NCBI GenBank assembly: GCA_903828565.1
Contig: CAIKMQ010000004.1
Coordinates: 1 to 49,996 of the forward strand
DNA length: 49,996 nt
Reading direction: 5' to 3'
Source of the DNA: an uncultured Leptolinea sp.
GTDB taxonomy: Bacteria; Chloroflexota; Anaerolineae; Anaerolineales; Anaerolineaceae
In this document: in pieces, positions 7,900 to 16,725 of the stretch
Position numbering within the stretch: the stretch's first letter is position 1
How the letters are laid out: every line of letters begins with the position of its first letter
The notes under the pieces: generated by a model
The model's input: only the letters and a program-made list of their open reading frames with translations
Told to the model about the DNA's origin: nothing
The model's database searches: none
Position numbers and translations under genes: made by a program

Positions 7900-9219
7900 T
7901 TACTGGGGTGCTGCGTAATACACACCGGTGATCAATAGTGCCGGGTTACCAACGGACTGTGCCGCCAGCATCTGAGCCTGCCGGGAATAGTTGGTGGATT
8001 CTGCTAGTATTTTCAAAGCATACTCCGGGTTATGAAAACCGGTACTGTTTTCAGCCGAAACAAAATCCCAGAGGAATTGAGCTCTACGATACAGTTGTTT
8101 CGCCTGGTCCAGCAAAGCGCTATCATTGGGTGAGATGGCATTTGCCGCTTTGATGGCTGTGATCGCATCGATCAGGGCATCTTCGGCAGAGATCTTGGTA
8201 ATGCTTACCTGGCCTTGGATCTCCTGCACGCGCCCTGTGACATATTCCACATCTGTGTGGCAGGTACCACAGGATTTCTCGGGGTTCAACAACGGGCTGT
8301 GGATATCGTGCATGGAGTACTTGGCAGCTCCATCGCGGACGTACGGCATGTGGCAATCCGCGCAGGATACCCCGGCCTCATAATGCGTGCTGCCAGCGCT
8401 GAAGAATTCAAATTCCGGGTGCTGCGCCTTGAGCATTGGCACACCGGCATCCGGATACTCCCAATCCTTAAAGCCCAGATCATTATAATAACCCACGATG
8501 GAATCAATGTCTGTGCCATCTTTCCAGGGGACGTTCAGGACTTTATTTTCACCGCTCATATAGTATTCCACATGGCAGTTGGCACAAACCACCGTGCGCA
8601 TCTCCTGCCGGCTGAATTGTGTCCAGTCGATCCCCTGGGCTTCAAAGCCCGCAATGACTGCCGGGTTGGTCAGTACCAGTTTCATGGTGTTGGCTTCATG
8701 GCAGTTTGCACAGCCTATCGGTTCAGAGATCTGCTCACCCAGTTCGGCAAATGGCATCTTGCTGAATGCTTCCAGACCAATGGTGTCCCAAATGGCTGGG
8801 TTATTGGATGATTTACAGGCATAACAGGTACCGGGTGTTTTCTCGTTAACCCGTTTCGTGTTGCGCACATCTTCCAGACTCCATTCATGCCCGCGGTCGT
8901 CATTGTACTCCTTGCTGAAGCCATAACCCGCGAATAAGACCAGCTGTCGTGGATCTCGCTCCAGCCAGGAAAAGCCTGAAGACCCGCCGAACTCGGTATC
9001 TGTTTTGTTGGTCTTTGTTTTCAAAAGAGAATCATACTGGTTTGGAAAGTTGAGGCCCCATTTCGAAGAATCCGGCTCCAGCGCAGGGATCGTCTGAAGT
9101 GGTTCAGTAGCCCGGTTCTGTATCGGTTGATTCTTAAGAAAGACCAGGATGCCAACTAGGATCGCAGCCAGAATGATGATGACAGCAACTAAAATGATGG
9201 TGGTCAAGTGTTTTTTCAT
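7900..9219 (-). CDS. nrfA: Pentahaem cytochrome c nitrite reductase, ammonia-forming
   Basis: This enzyme reduces nitrite to ammonium with six electrons. One N-terminal membrane or signal helix (about 5-28) leads to an extracytoplasmic domain. There are five haem motifs: the diagnostic active-site CYACK (132-136, lysine-ligated) and CANCH (170), CANCH (212), CADCH (286) and CGTCH (317). Catalytic residues can be placed at Tyr219 or Tyr220 in CHVEYYMSG and His267 in AQHPEF. The 439-residue length is normal. Its ATG overlaps the nrfH stop by four bases (ATGA), so the genes are translationally coupled. The dedicated CXXCK haem-lyase genes (nrfEFG) are not in the window. Confidence 0.96.
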   Translation of the reverse strand: MKKHLTTIILVAVIIILAAILVGILVFLKNQPIQNRATEPLQTIPALEPDSSKWGLNFPNQYDSLLKTKTNKTDTEFGGSSGFSWLERDPRQLVLFAGYGFSKEYNDDRGHEWSLEDVRNTKRVNEKTPGTCYACKSSNNPAIWDTIGLEAFSKMPFAELGEQISEPIGCANCHEANTMKLVLTNPAVIAGFEAQGIDWTQFSRQEMRTVVCANCHVEYYMSGENKVLNVPWKDGTDIDSIVGYYNDLGFKDWEYPDAGVPMLKAQHPEFEFFSAGSTHYEAGVSCADCHMPYVRDGAAKYSMHDIHSPLLNPEKSCGTCHTDVEYVTGRVQEIQGQVSITKISAEDALIDAITAIKAANAISPNDSALLDQAKQLYRRAQFLWDFVSAENSTGFHNPEYALKILAESTNYSRQAQMLAAQSVGNPALLITGVYYAAPQ

Positions 9220-9728
9220 TCGAGTCCTCGCTTTTCTTCAACAGGGTAAATCAGGGAATCTTGTACCGGCAGCAGGGTGATGCCTCGTACACCGTGGGCA
9301 ACATCCCGGTGGCAGTTCCAGCAGTTGCGCCCCATATCGTGGGCGCTCAACTCAACCACGGTTTCTGTATGACAACGGATGCAGTTGGATTGGATGATCT
9401 CCGCTGTCTCAGTGTGGATGCGGATAGCATCCGGGGTCTTCCCGGTGGAGAAATATAAAACATCATGCGCACCCGATTCAAATTTGACATAATAGTATGA
9501 AAAGATATTGCCGTGTGGCAGGTGGCAATCTACACACTTTGTAACTTTTTCATGGGGAGCATGGTACCAGTTCTCATAGGCTGCATCCATCACATGGCAA
9601 TTCGTGCAGGTTCGCGGAGAACTGGTGATATATTTCGGCATATCGGTGACAGATACAAATACCACCAGGACTGTCAGCAGCGCAGCTACAGCCAGTAAGA
9701 TCGGTGGTGATTTCAGTAATATTTTCAC
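9216..9728 (-). CDS. nrfH: NrfH-type tetrahaem quinol dehydrogenase
   Basis: A NapC/NrfH-family membrane cytochrome of 170 residues that passes electrons from menaquinol to NrfA. One N-terminal membrane helix (about 8-28) precedes four CXXCH motifs at 41-45, 65-69, 116-120 and 136-140. The first reads CTNCHVM, and a Met two residues after the His is the axial ligand pattern described for NrfH haem 1. The start is GTG, selected by a very strong Shine-Dalgarno (AAAGGAGGTG). It is first in a two-gene operon with nrfA. The upstream region is A/T-rich with two TATAAT boxes; I saw no FNR-type TTGAT-N4-ATCAA site. Confidence 0.94.
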   Translation of the reverse strand: MKILLKSPPILLAVAALLTVLVVFVSVTDMPKYITSSPRTCTNCHVMDAAYENWYHAPHEKVTKCVDCHLPHGNIFSYYYVKFESGAHDVLYFSTGKTPDAIRIHTETAEIIQSNCIRCHTETVVELSAHDMGRNCWNCHRDVAHGVRGITLLPVQDSLIYPVEEKRGLE

Positions 9729-9771
9729 CCGGCACCTCCTTTATTATGACTATTATTGTCTATTTTATCAC

Positions 9772-9777
9772 ATTATA
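9772..9777 (-). promoter_or_regulatory. Candidate -10 box of nrfHA
   Basis: A minus-strand TATAAT 43 bp upstream of the GTG start. A second TATAAT lies 28 bp further up at 9800-9805. Neither has a good -35 partner, which would suit an activator-dependent promoter. Confidence 0.35.
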
Positions 9778-9840
9778 AATAGATTAAAGAGGCTGATTCA
9801 TTATAGATTATCCCCGCACTCCGGGTCAATAGCAGACAAT

Positions 9841-9866
9841 AATAAAACCGGCCTTTCCAGCCGGCT
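9841..9866 (-). terminator. Terminator of the degenerate receiver gene
   Basis: Read on the minus strand, AGCCGGC pairs with GCCGGTT (one G-T wobble) around a 7-nt loop and is followed by TTTTATTATT. It separates the regulatory genes from nrfHA. Confidence 0.65.
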
Positions 9867-9891
9867 GTGATCCAGGGTACCCGCTGCTTCC

Positions 9892-10284
9892 TTATGGAGC
9901 TACAGGGGGTAAGATTGCGTCTTTCAGGTGGTTGTGGATGGAGCCTTTCACAAAAGCCGCATAAACTCCCTGCTCCACAGCCCGGTGGACCCCCTGCGAA
10001 TCATCCACCAGCATGACAATCTTCAAATGCGGGTTGACCTTCACAGCATCCTTTAACCAGACGGCATCCTGCCAAGTTCCGGATGGATCCGCTTTCAACA
10101 GGTCACAGTCAATGACCAGAATATCTGTATGTACCAGCTTCATGAACAGGATGGCATCATCCAGTGTTTCGAGTAATGGATGGAGATAAATATTCTCAAG
10201 CGTCAATATATACGAATTTAATGAGCTCCGCATGATCCCCCGTGGAGCAGCGATCAGAACATGGACCGGGATCTTTTCTTCCAT
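9892..10284 (-). CDS. Lone degenerate response-regulator receiver
   Basis: A 130-residue protein with the size and secondary-structure rhythm of a CheY-like receiver and no output domain. The core VHVLIAAPRG aligns with the usual VLIVDDHP but lacks the metal-binding acidic pair. LVIDCDL supplies a possible phospho-acceptor Asp59 (or Asp61), AAFVKGSI supplies the conserved Lys113, and the conserved Thr/Ser appears replaced in VMLVDDSQ. It is therefore probably a pseudo-receiver that cannot be phosphorylated normally. It lies 77 bp downstream of the NarL-type regulator, in the same direction, and carries upstream an element shared with the beta-helix genes. Function unknown; a role modulating the adjacent two-component system is inference. 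Confidence 0.65.
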   Translation of the reverse strand: MEEKIPVHVLIAAPRGIMRSSLNSYILTLENIYLHPLLETLDDAILFMKLVHTDILVIDCDLLKADPSGTWQDAVWLKDAVKVNPHLKIVMLVDDSQGVHRAVEQGVYAAFVKGSIHNHLKDAILPPVAP

Positions 10285-10328
10285 GTCTTGAGTTTACCTA
10301 GATTAAACAACTTCCGCATCACGGATTT

Positions 10329-10358
10329 GTTTATTTCTGACTAAATACTATCTAAACA
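10329..10358 (-). promoter_or_regulatory. Candidate operator upstream of the degenerate receiver gene
   Basis: On the plus strand GTTTATTT is followed 12 bp later by CTAAATA and after a further 11 bp by CTAAACA. The same GTTTATTT...CTAAACA arrangement occurs upstream of both beta-helix genes. It lies about 45-74 bp upstream of the start codon. Confidence 0.4.
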
Positions 10359-10361
10359 GTC

Positions 10362-11009
10362 CTACGGCGCAGGATGCTTCAGGGCGTAATCCACCAGGTC
10401 ACTACGCTCATGAAGCTTCAGCTTCTCCATGATGTTGTAAATATGCACCCTCACGGTAGATTCAGTAATGAACAGCGCTTCGGCGATCTGCCGGTTATTC
10501 ATACCCCTGCCGACGCGCTCGGTCACTTCGATCTCGCGAATCGTCAGCGAGGATTGGTCGTTCAGGTTTTCCATCTGCATGGCATTGGCAAGTTTTCTGG
10601 CTACCTCAGGCGAAAGGTGTTTATTCCCCCGGGCGACATCGCGGATGCCTTCAATAACCTCATTCCTGTTTGAATCTTTGATCAGAAATCCTTCTGCTCC
10701 GGCCCTCAGTGCCACAGCCACTTTTTCATCTTCATTGGAACTGGTGAGGATCAGTACCCTCGAATCTGGAAACTCAGCCCGAATCCTCCGCGTGGCTGTA
10801 ATCCCATCCATGACCGGCATGTAGACGTCCATCAATACCACGTCCGGCCTAACCTCTTCCACTTTCAGCAGCGCAATCTGGCCGTTCTCAGCCTGTCCCA
10901 CTACTTCCATATCGGCTTCCGTCTCAACCAGCCCGATCAGTGCCTCACGCATTAGCGGATGGTCATCCACGATCAATACACGGATTCGATGATCGTTATT
11001 CATATCCAT
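10362..11009 (-). CDS. NarL/FixJ-family response regulator
   Basis: A 215-residue regulator. The receiver has the acidic pair Asp15-Asp16 (VLIVDDHP), phospho-acceptor Asp61 (VVLMDVYMP), LTSS near 88-91 and Lys111 (FLIKDSN). A LuxR-type helix-turn-helix occupies about 150-210, including LTIREIEV, NNRQIAEALFITESTVRVHI and NIMEKL. It starts nine bases after the kinase gene, so the two form an operon and a cognate pair. Likely targets nearby, judging from a shared upstream element, are the beta-helix genes and the degenerate receiver, but this is inference. nrfHA is another possible target. Confidence 0.93.
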   Translation of the reverse strand: MDMNNDHRIRVLIVDDHPLMREALIGLVETEADMEVVGQAENGQIALLKVEEVRPDVVLMDVYMPVMDGITATRRIRAEFPDSRVLILTSSNEDEKVAVALRAGAEGFLIKDSNRNEVIEGIRDVARGNKHLSPEVARKLANAMQMENLNDQSSLTIREIEVTERVGRGMNNRQIAEALFITESTVRVHIYNIMEKLKLHERSDLVDYALKHPAP

Positions 11010-11018
11010 ATTCTCCCA

Positions 11019-12950
11019 TCATAAGCTGTTAACCAAGTTACTGGATAGGAAAACTTCCACACTTGTACCCTTACCAGGCGTTGAAAGTAATTTGTACAAC
11101 GCTCCAACACGGTTGCACCGCTCACGCATGTTCTTCAACCCCATACCCCCGGTATGTTCATCCAAAGGGTTAAAGCCAATCCCATCATCTTGAATTCTGA
11201 TCCACATTCCACTTGCTTCTACCTCAAAATTCACAGAGACTTGACTGGCATGCGCATGTTTCAGGCTGTTATTCAGCGCTTCCATCATAAAGGGATACAT
11301 CTCCACTTCCACATTCTTCGGCAGGAAGAAACCATTATCTTCCTTGAAACTCACGTGGACGCCCGCTCTTTTTTCCACAGCCGCCACGCGATTGCGAATC
11401 AGGCTCACCAAGTTGGTTTCACTGGGATTGCTCAAACGCAGCTCATACAACAGCATGCGCATTTCCTTTAATGCCTGGCGGGATCCTGTGGAGATCATTT
11501 CCAACGTCTTGTGCAGCTTTTCCGGGCTGGTGGTCTGTTGCACCTGGGCAGTCTCTGCTGAGAATATCAACCCCTGTAGTGATTGGGTGACTGAATCATG
11601 CAGATCCTGAGCCAAGCGCCGGCGTTCCTGCATCTTCGCTGTGTCCGCAATGATATGGTTCAAACGCGAATACTCGAAGAGCAAACCGAATGTATCGGTG
11701 GTTCCATTGATAAAGATAATCTCATCTACCCCAAACTCATGCGGCTCTTCCCACAAAGCGCAGATATAGCCGATCACTTTCCCGCGGATCTGGATGGATT
11801 TACCTGCGGCTGCTTTGTACATATCCCCGAGAAAGATTATGGGAAAGCTAGACTCTCCACCGGGATGTGGAGCCATCTGTACTTCAGGCGCAGCCTGATG
11901 CCAATCGGGTCGGATTGCTAGCAAATAATTCGAGGCATCTTCGGTCAGACCGATACTGCCCGTCAGCCGCATGGTATTCTCCTCCTGCTTGAAAAACACC
12001 AACGCCTGGCAGCTTAAGATCTCTCGGATTTTGACCAGGGAACCGGAAATAAGATCCCCGCCAACCTGGGTTTCATTGCTGATGAGCACCATATCAAAAA
12101 GACTAATAAGGTTGGAATTCAAAGCCGACAACCGGGCAGAGATCTCTTCCCGAGAAGAGAGCAAGTCAGATTCCAATTGCTGGCGCAGGTGTATCTGCTC
12201 ATTTAAATCGCGGATCGACTGGCTCATATCCTGCTGCCGCATTAGATTCCGTTCTCGCTCTTCGATCTGCAGATCCAGTTCCAGGAGGAAACCTGATATC
12301 ACAAATGCAAAAGTCGCCAGTTCCAGGCCTTCCAGAGGGCTGAAACCGAACACATACACCCCGTTTGCCAGCCAGGGAAGGATACCTGCCAACCCGATGC
12401 GAATGACCGTACCCCGGTTTTCCTTGCGCTGCTTGACCGCCCAGCGGAAAAGGATGCTGCCGGCGATCAACATGATCAGATAGGAATAACCAACCGTGAG
12501 TACCCAGAAGAGGATGCCGTGCCCATATACCAGCAGATTCTTTCCGGCCGGGCTGGGAGTGAACGTTGTCCAGATAAGGTGATGGTATTCATTCGTTGCC
12601 GTAAATAGAATGGTGATGACTGGAATAACGAAGAGCCAGAGAATATGGCGTCGCAAGAATTGCCAGTCATGATGACTAATCAGAAGGGCATGATTTAGGA
12701 ACAACACGGGGATGGTCAGTAAGCCCAGGTACTCTAATTTGGCCCAGAGCACCTTCGTCTCCACATCGACGGCAGCATATTCCATCGCCAAAAAGATGCA
12801 CCAGAAGAACATCACCCCAAGCATCACGCTCAGACTTTTATCTTTTTGAGTACCGCGGAAAAGCGCGTAGATGCCGATCACCAGTGCAAAGGTAGCTGAA
12901 ACGGCATTATATAGCACAAATTCTGTCAGTACGTAAGCTGGCTCTGCCAT
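11019..12950 (-). CDS. Sensor histidine kinase with N-terminal 7TM domain
   Basis: A 643-residue kinase. The first 225 residues contain about seven membrane helices resembling the His_kinase_7TM_N module. A coiled coil (about 225-290) leads to a GAF-like domain (about 285-430), then a HisKA_3 dimerisation box RRRLAQDLHDSVTQSLQGL with phospho-acceptor His451. The HATPase_c domain shows the N-box around MMEALNNSLKHAHA (555-568), DDGIGF (588-593) and GGMGLKNMRERC. The stimulus is unknown; the 7TM module suggests a membrane-associated or small-molecule ligand. AGGAAAG precedes the ATG. It is first in the operon with the NarL-type regulator. Confidence 0.92.
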   Translation of the reverse strand: MAEPAYVLTEFVLYNAVSATFALVIGIYALFRGTQKDKSLSVMLGVMFFWCIFLAMEYAAVDVETKVLWAKLEYLGLLTIPVLFLNHALLISHHDWQFLRRHILWLFVIPVITILFTATNEYHHLIWTTFTPSPAGKNLLVYGHGILFWVLTVGYSYLIMLIAGSILFRWAVKQRKENRGTVIRIGLAGILPWLANGVYVFGFSPLEGLELATFAFVISGFLLELDLQIEERERNLMRQQDMSQSIRDLNEQIHLRQQLESDLLSSREEISARLSALNSNLISLFDMVLISNETQVGGDLISGSLVKIREILSCQALVFFKQEENTMRLTGSIGLTEDASNYLLAIRPDWHQAAPEVQMAPHPGGESSFPIIFLGDMYKAAAGKSIQIRGKVIGYICALWEEPHEFGVDEIIFINGTTDTFGLLFEYSRLNHIIADTAKMQERRRLAQDLHDSVTQSLQGLIFSAETAQVQQTTSPEKLHKTLEMISTGSRQALKEMRMLLYELRLSNPSETNLVSLIRNRVAAVEKRAGVHVSFKEDNGFFLPKNVEVEMYPFMMEALNNSLKHAHASQVSVNFEVEASGMWIRIQDDGIGFNPLDEHTGGMGLKNMRERCNRVGALYKLLSTPGKGTSVEVFLSSNLVNSL

Positions 12951-13113
12951 CGTTTTCTTTCCTGTGATAATTCCTGCCGAAGTATCCTTTTATCCTTTCA
13001 GCCGTCGCCAAACAGCCCTAGAAGTTGCACTCTCTAATGGTACTCTGATTGAACCAGCAGCGCAACCAACACGCTCACGGAGTAACGGAAAACATTCTGG
13101 ATATGAAAGTAAA

Positions 13114-13143
13114 ATTACCCGGCAGAATACTCCACCGGGTAAT
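13114..13143 (-). terminator. Terminator of beta-helix gene A
   Basis: ATTACCCGG pairs with CCGGGTAAT around a 12-nt loop, and on the minus strand it is followed by TTTTACTTTC. It begins 20 bp after the stop codon. Confidence 0.85.
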
Positions 13144-13162
13144 CAATTACTTTATTGCCTTG

Positions 13163-13640
13163 TTACTTCTGTACCACTACGAAGGTGCCGGTGAAGTTCA
13201 CCGAGAAGCGCGCGGTGCCTTCAGCGGTGTAGGTTACACCCGTCAGCACTTTGTACGCCGGGTTGGATGCGGAGAAGGAGCCTTCGCTGCCGACCACCGG
13301 GATCTTCACCCAGGCACTCGCGCCGGCATCCCAGTACAACACACTCAGATTAGCCGGGTTGCCGCCAGCCACCAGGTTCAGTTCGGCGCTGCCGTCTTCA
13401 GGGATGACACCATCTACGGCACCGGCTACTGTCTCGGTGTACGCACTGATAAAGGTCCAGCCATCGTTCAGGGTCCCGGGCAGGCTGCCGCTCTGCACCG
13501 TAGTGAAGGCCGCATCGCTGCCGCAGAAACCGTCAAAGGCCACGGTGTCGCCCGTCCCCAATACCAGGGAGGTGAAGCCGTATCCGCATTCCACTGCTAC
13601 GCTCTGCCCTGAGGTTACCGGTACGATATGGCCGGATACG
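13163..13640 (-). repeat. Conserved C-terminal segment, copy A
   Basis: Direct repeat partner of 16248-16725. The two align at a constant offset of 3085 bases, with no indel over at least 458 bp from the stop codon inward and long identical runs. It encodes the shared C-terminal domain of the two beta-helix proteins. Confidence 0.9.
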
Positions 13641-16015
13641 CCGGGTTGTTTGATTGGGTCGTTACTTTGTCCGATGCAATCAGTGAATTCGATCAGATTG
13701 CCACTCCAATCCATCGAGAACTCCGAAAGACCATCTGCTCCATTGCCAGTAAAAGTGACTCCGGCCAATGTGACATCGTTCAATCCGTAAGCTTCAAACC
13801 CGGGATAGTCTGTTTGGACGCCATTGTATTCGAATGTGGTGCAGTTGAAAACCATGTTCTGCACACCATCCACTACGATATAAGCGCCAGATTCACCCGA
13901 ATTGGAGACTTTGACATTTGTCAATGTAAGGGTATTCATGATCTCATCCAGATACAACCCGTTACTTTTAGCCTCATCAATGGTCGTATCTGTTATTGAA
14001 AGATCATCTAAGTAGTAGGCATCAATGCCAAAACTGCCGCCGTTGATCGTGGTGTCACTGATCGTAACACCGTTGGCATACTCTATATCGATACCTGTAC
14101 TCAGGAAGTTGTCGATCTGAACACCGGCGATCTCCAGGTCATCGACCTCGTAAGATTCGATCCCATACGCGCCATCTGTAATAGTCGTATTCTGGATGCT
14201 GGCGGATAAAGTATCATTGATAGCGATGCCTGTAGTATATTCAGTGATCTCATCACCCTCTTGTTCGATACCGGTCGAGCTTACAGTTGTATTGGAAATA
14301 GTAACACTATCCAAAGACTCCAGTGCAAGGCTATCATAGTTGTTGGTATAGGTGCTGTCAGACACCGTCACATTACCGGCGATCGATATGTATGTACCGG
14401 TACAGCTGTTCAGCCAGCCATTGTGGGAGGATGCAATGCCAGACAGGTCAACCTGGTCATTTTCCCACAGGTAGATACCATCGCAGGCGCTGTTGCTGGT
14501 GCTGATATCTGTGATGGTGACATCCTGGTCGTAATTGCCGCCGATGCGCAGGTTATCCCAGCTTTGCGTGTCCCAGATTCCACTACTCTGGAAATCCACC
14601 GGTACAGCCCCATCCAGGGTGATGCTGTCGATGTTCACCACTGCAGAGATAGGATCACTGTTCTCATCCACCAGCCCGGTGTTATCAATACCGACCTGGG
14701 CATACCAGTTACCAGTGTAATTACCACCTTCGATCGTGATGTCTGGTGAGTTATAGATCTGCAGGCCGTTGCAATCGTTATCATTGCTATAAGAATCAGT
14801 ACAATCTTCGATTCCAGAGGCATTATTTTTGGCATCCGTATCCTGGATAAGGACACTGTCAGCGCCATCAATCATAATGCCGGTGTAGGTGTTGTTATTT
14901 GCCACAGTATTGCTGATGCTGACGTTCCCGACATCCGCCAGGTAGATTCCATATCCATCTTCTGTGGTATTGGAAAACTCGCTCGGTTTTGCGGCATCAG
15001 AACTGTTGATATTCACATTACCGACATTCCAAACAGCCAACCCATCCCAGGCAGTGTAATTAACCTTCACATCGGTCAACACCAGAGAATCCGTTGCGCC
15101 ATCTGCAGCAGTAGAGTTATCCCACTGGATGCCGTTAAGAGAAGTGGTTCCAACAACTATTTGACTGAGACCAACCGCATCCGCATCACCGATGAAAATA
15201 CCTCTACCGGCATCATCCACGAGGATTTCGCTCATAGTGATATTCCCATCCGCTTCCACTGCAAAGCCCACATCCGAGCTGTCATAAACAGAGGAACTTG
15301 TCACTTGTATATTCCCACCAGCGTCCAGAGACATCCCGGAAACATCAGCCAGGTCGCCCGCAGGAGCCCCAACTACAACATCATCCACAGTGATATCACC
15401 GGTAGTGATGATATCCAGGCCATTGCTTGATATAGCATGGGTGCCTGGGTTCGATACTCCCGGGTTATAGATGGACAGACCGGAAACAGTGATGTCTGCT
15501 GTTTGGTTGATCAAGGAGATACCCATTAAGAATGTTTGTCCGCTGCTAGCACCCTGAATGCCTGTAAACCCGGCATAGGCGGTATCAATATAGATCGCCT
15601 CGTTGAAAGTTCCGGCAACAATTGTTAACGGGCCGCCAACTGTCAGATTGCCATTCTTGCAAGAATCAAGGCCGATCAACGCATTGGCTATCGTTGTATA
15701 GGATACTTGTTGGCCATCGCAGTAAAACGATGCAATGTTATTCGGCGTTCCCTTGAGAGCGTCACTGGCTTCTGTAGAGGCCAAAGGCAGCTGTTCCCCC
15801 TCTACATTGAGAACCACCAGATCTACTTCTTCCGGCAGCAATTCAAGTACCTCAGCTGGTGCTGATTCCTCGGGAACTGCAACCTCTTCGGTCGGCGCGG
15901 GTTCCACCGGTTGTTCATCCTGTGCGTACACGCTCAGCGGGCGAGCAAAGGAGAAGATGAAAGTAAATACGACGATCAAAGATGTTATCCGCAAGATCTG
16001 GTTGTTTTTCGACAT
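13163..16015 (-). CDS. Secreted right-handed beta-helix protein A
   Basis: A large extracellular protein of 950 residues. A Sec signal peptide (basic MSKNNQILRI, hydrophobic core, likely cleavage after Ala31 in SVYAQDEQ) is followed by a Pro/Glu-rich linker. Residues of about 130-780 are parallel beta-helix (PbH1/NosD-like) repeats of about 22-25 residues, many with the form ITISDTTINGGSFGIDAYYL. The last 150 residues form a separate conserved C-terminal domain (SGQSVAVECGYGF to NFTGTFVVVQK) shared almost unchanged with the neighbouring paralog. No LPXTG, PEP-CTERM or lipobox is visible, so anchoring is unknown. Pectate-lyase-like catalysis cannot be supported; an adhesin or surface-layer role is a guess. 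Confidence 0.85.
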   Translation of the reverse strand: MSKNNQILRITSLIVVFTFIFSFARPLSVYAQDEQPVEPAPTEEVAVPEESAPAEVLELLPEEVDLVVLNVEGEQLPLASTEASDALKGTPNNIASFYCDGQQVSYTTIANALIGLDSCKNGNLTVGGPLTIVAGTFNEAIYIDTAYAGFTGIQGASSGQTFLMGISLINQTADITVSGLSIYNPGVSNPGTHAISSNGLDIITTGDITVDDVVVGAPAGDLADVSGMSLDAGGNIQVTSSSVYDSSDVGFAVEADGNITMSEILVDDAGRGIFIGDADAVGLSQIVVGTTSLNGIQWDNSTAADGATDSLVLTDVKVNYTAWDGLAVWNVGNVNINSSDAAKPSEFSNTTEDGYGIYLADVGNVSISNTVANNNTYTGIMIDGADSVLIQDTDAKNNASGIEDCTDSYSNDNDCNGLQIYNSPDITIEGGNYTGNWYAQVGIDNTGLVDENSDPISAVVNIDSITLDGAVPVDFQSSGIWDTQSWDNLRIGGNYDQDVTITDISTSNSACDGIYLWENDQVDLSGIASSHNGWLNSCTGTYISIAGNVTVSDSTYTNNYDSLALESLDSVTISNTTVSSTGIEQEGDEITEYTTGIAINDTLSASIQNTTITDGAYGIESYEVDDLEIAGVQIDNFLSTGIDIEYANGVTISDTTINGGSFGIDAYYLDDLSITDTTIDEAKSNGLYLDEIMNTLTLTNVKVSNSGESGAYIVVDGVQNMVFNCTTFEYNGVQTDYPGFEAYGLNDVTLAGVTFTGNGADGLSEFSMDWSGNLIEFTDCIGQSNDPIKQPGVSGHIVPVTSGQSVAVECGYGFTSLVLGTGDTVAFDGFCGSDAAFTTVQSGSLPGTLNDGWTFISAYTETVAGAVDGVIPEDGSAELNLVAGGNPANLSVLYWDAGASAWVKIPVVGSEGSFSASNPAYKVLTGVTYTAEGTARFSVNFTGTFVVVQK

Positions 16016-16086
16016 GTTTCCTCCGAATTATGGTATATTCCACCATTAATAGTAAATGGTTTTTCTTGTGGATGTATCGCATCTTC

Positions 16087-16114
16087 GTTTATTTATCCTA
16101 AACAGTTTGTTTAT
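16087..16114 (-). promoter_or_regulatory. Candidate operator of beta-helix gene A
   Basis: GTTTATTTAT followed by CTAAACA-GTT-TGTTTAT, an inverted repeat with one arm mismatch. Its centre is 91 bp upstream of the start codon. A further CTAAAC half-site lies at 16121. The paralog promoter carries the same arrangement at nearly the same distance, although the rest of the upstream DNA differs. Confidence 0.5.
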
Positions 16115-16159
16115 CTTTCTCTAAACTGTTCTTCACCCCCCCGGAAGTAGGGAAAAAAA

Positions 16160-16191
16160 GAACAGGGAGATCCTTTCGGCTCTCCCTGTTC
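16160..16191 (-). terminator. Terminator of beta-helix gene B
   Basis: GAACAGGGAGA pairs with TCTCCCTGTTC around a 10-nt loop, followed on the minus strand by seven T residues. This makes genes A and B separate transcription units. Confidence 0.92.
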
Positions 16192-16247
16192 GATCTACTT
16201 CTTATTGTCGCAGGCACATTTATTGCTTGCGGATCCAATTCCGGTGT

Positions 16248-16725
16248 TTACTTCTGTACCACTACGAAGGTGCCGGTGAAGTTCACCGAGAAGCGCGCGG
16301 TGCCGTCAGCGGTGTAGGTCACACCGGTCAGTACTTTGTACGCCGGGTTGGATGCGGAGAAGGAGCCTTCGCTGCCGACCACCGGGATCTCTACCCAGGC
16401 GCTCGCGCCGGCATCCCAGTACAACACGCTCAGGTTCGCCGGGTTGCCGCCAGCCGCCAAATTCAACTGGGCGCTGCCATCTTCAGGGATGACACCATCT
16501 ACGGCACCGGCTACTGTCTCGGTGTACGCACTGATGAAGATCCAGCCATCGGTCAGGGTACCGGGCAGGCTGCCGCTCTCCACCGCTGTGAAAGCCGCGT
16601 CGCTGCCGCAGAATCCGTCAAAGGCCACGGTGTCGCCCGACCCCAATACCAGGGAGGTATAGACATAGCCGCATTCCACTGGCACGCTCTGGCCGGAGAT
16701 CACCGGTACCACATGGCTGGACGGA
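16248..16725 (-). repeat. Conserved C-terminal segment, copy B
   Basis: Direct repeat partner of 13163-13640, in the same orientation and encoding the same C-terminal domain. The substitutions are scattered and many are at third codon positions, so the protein level is under constraint. Confidence 0.9.

Noticed and set aside
9729-9891. FNR or NarL box upstream of nrfHA
   Set aside because: No TTGAT-N4-ATCAA or clear TACYYMT pair could be found by eye.
13049-13612. Matching plus-strand open frames at 13049-13612 and 16227-16730
   Set aside because: They are antisense copies of the duplicated C-terminal domain and look conserved only because the coding strand is duplicated.
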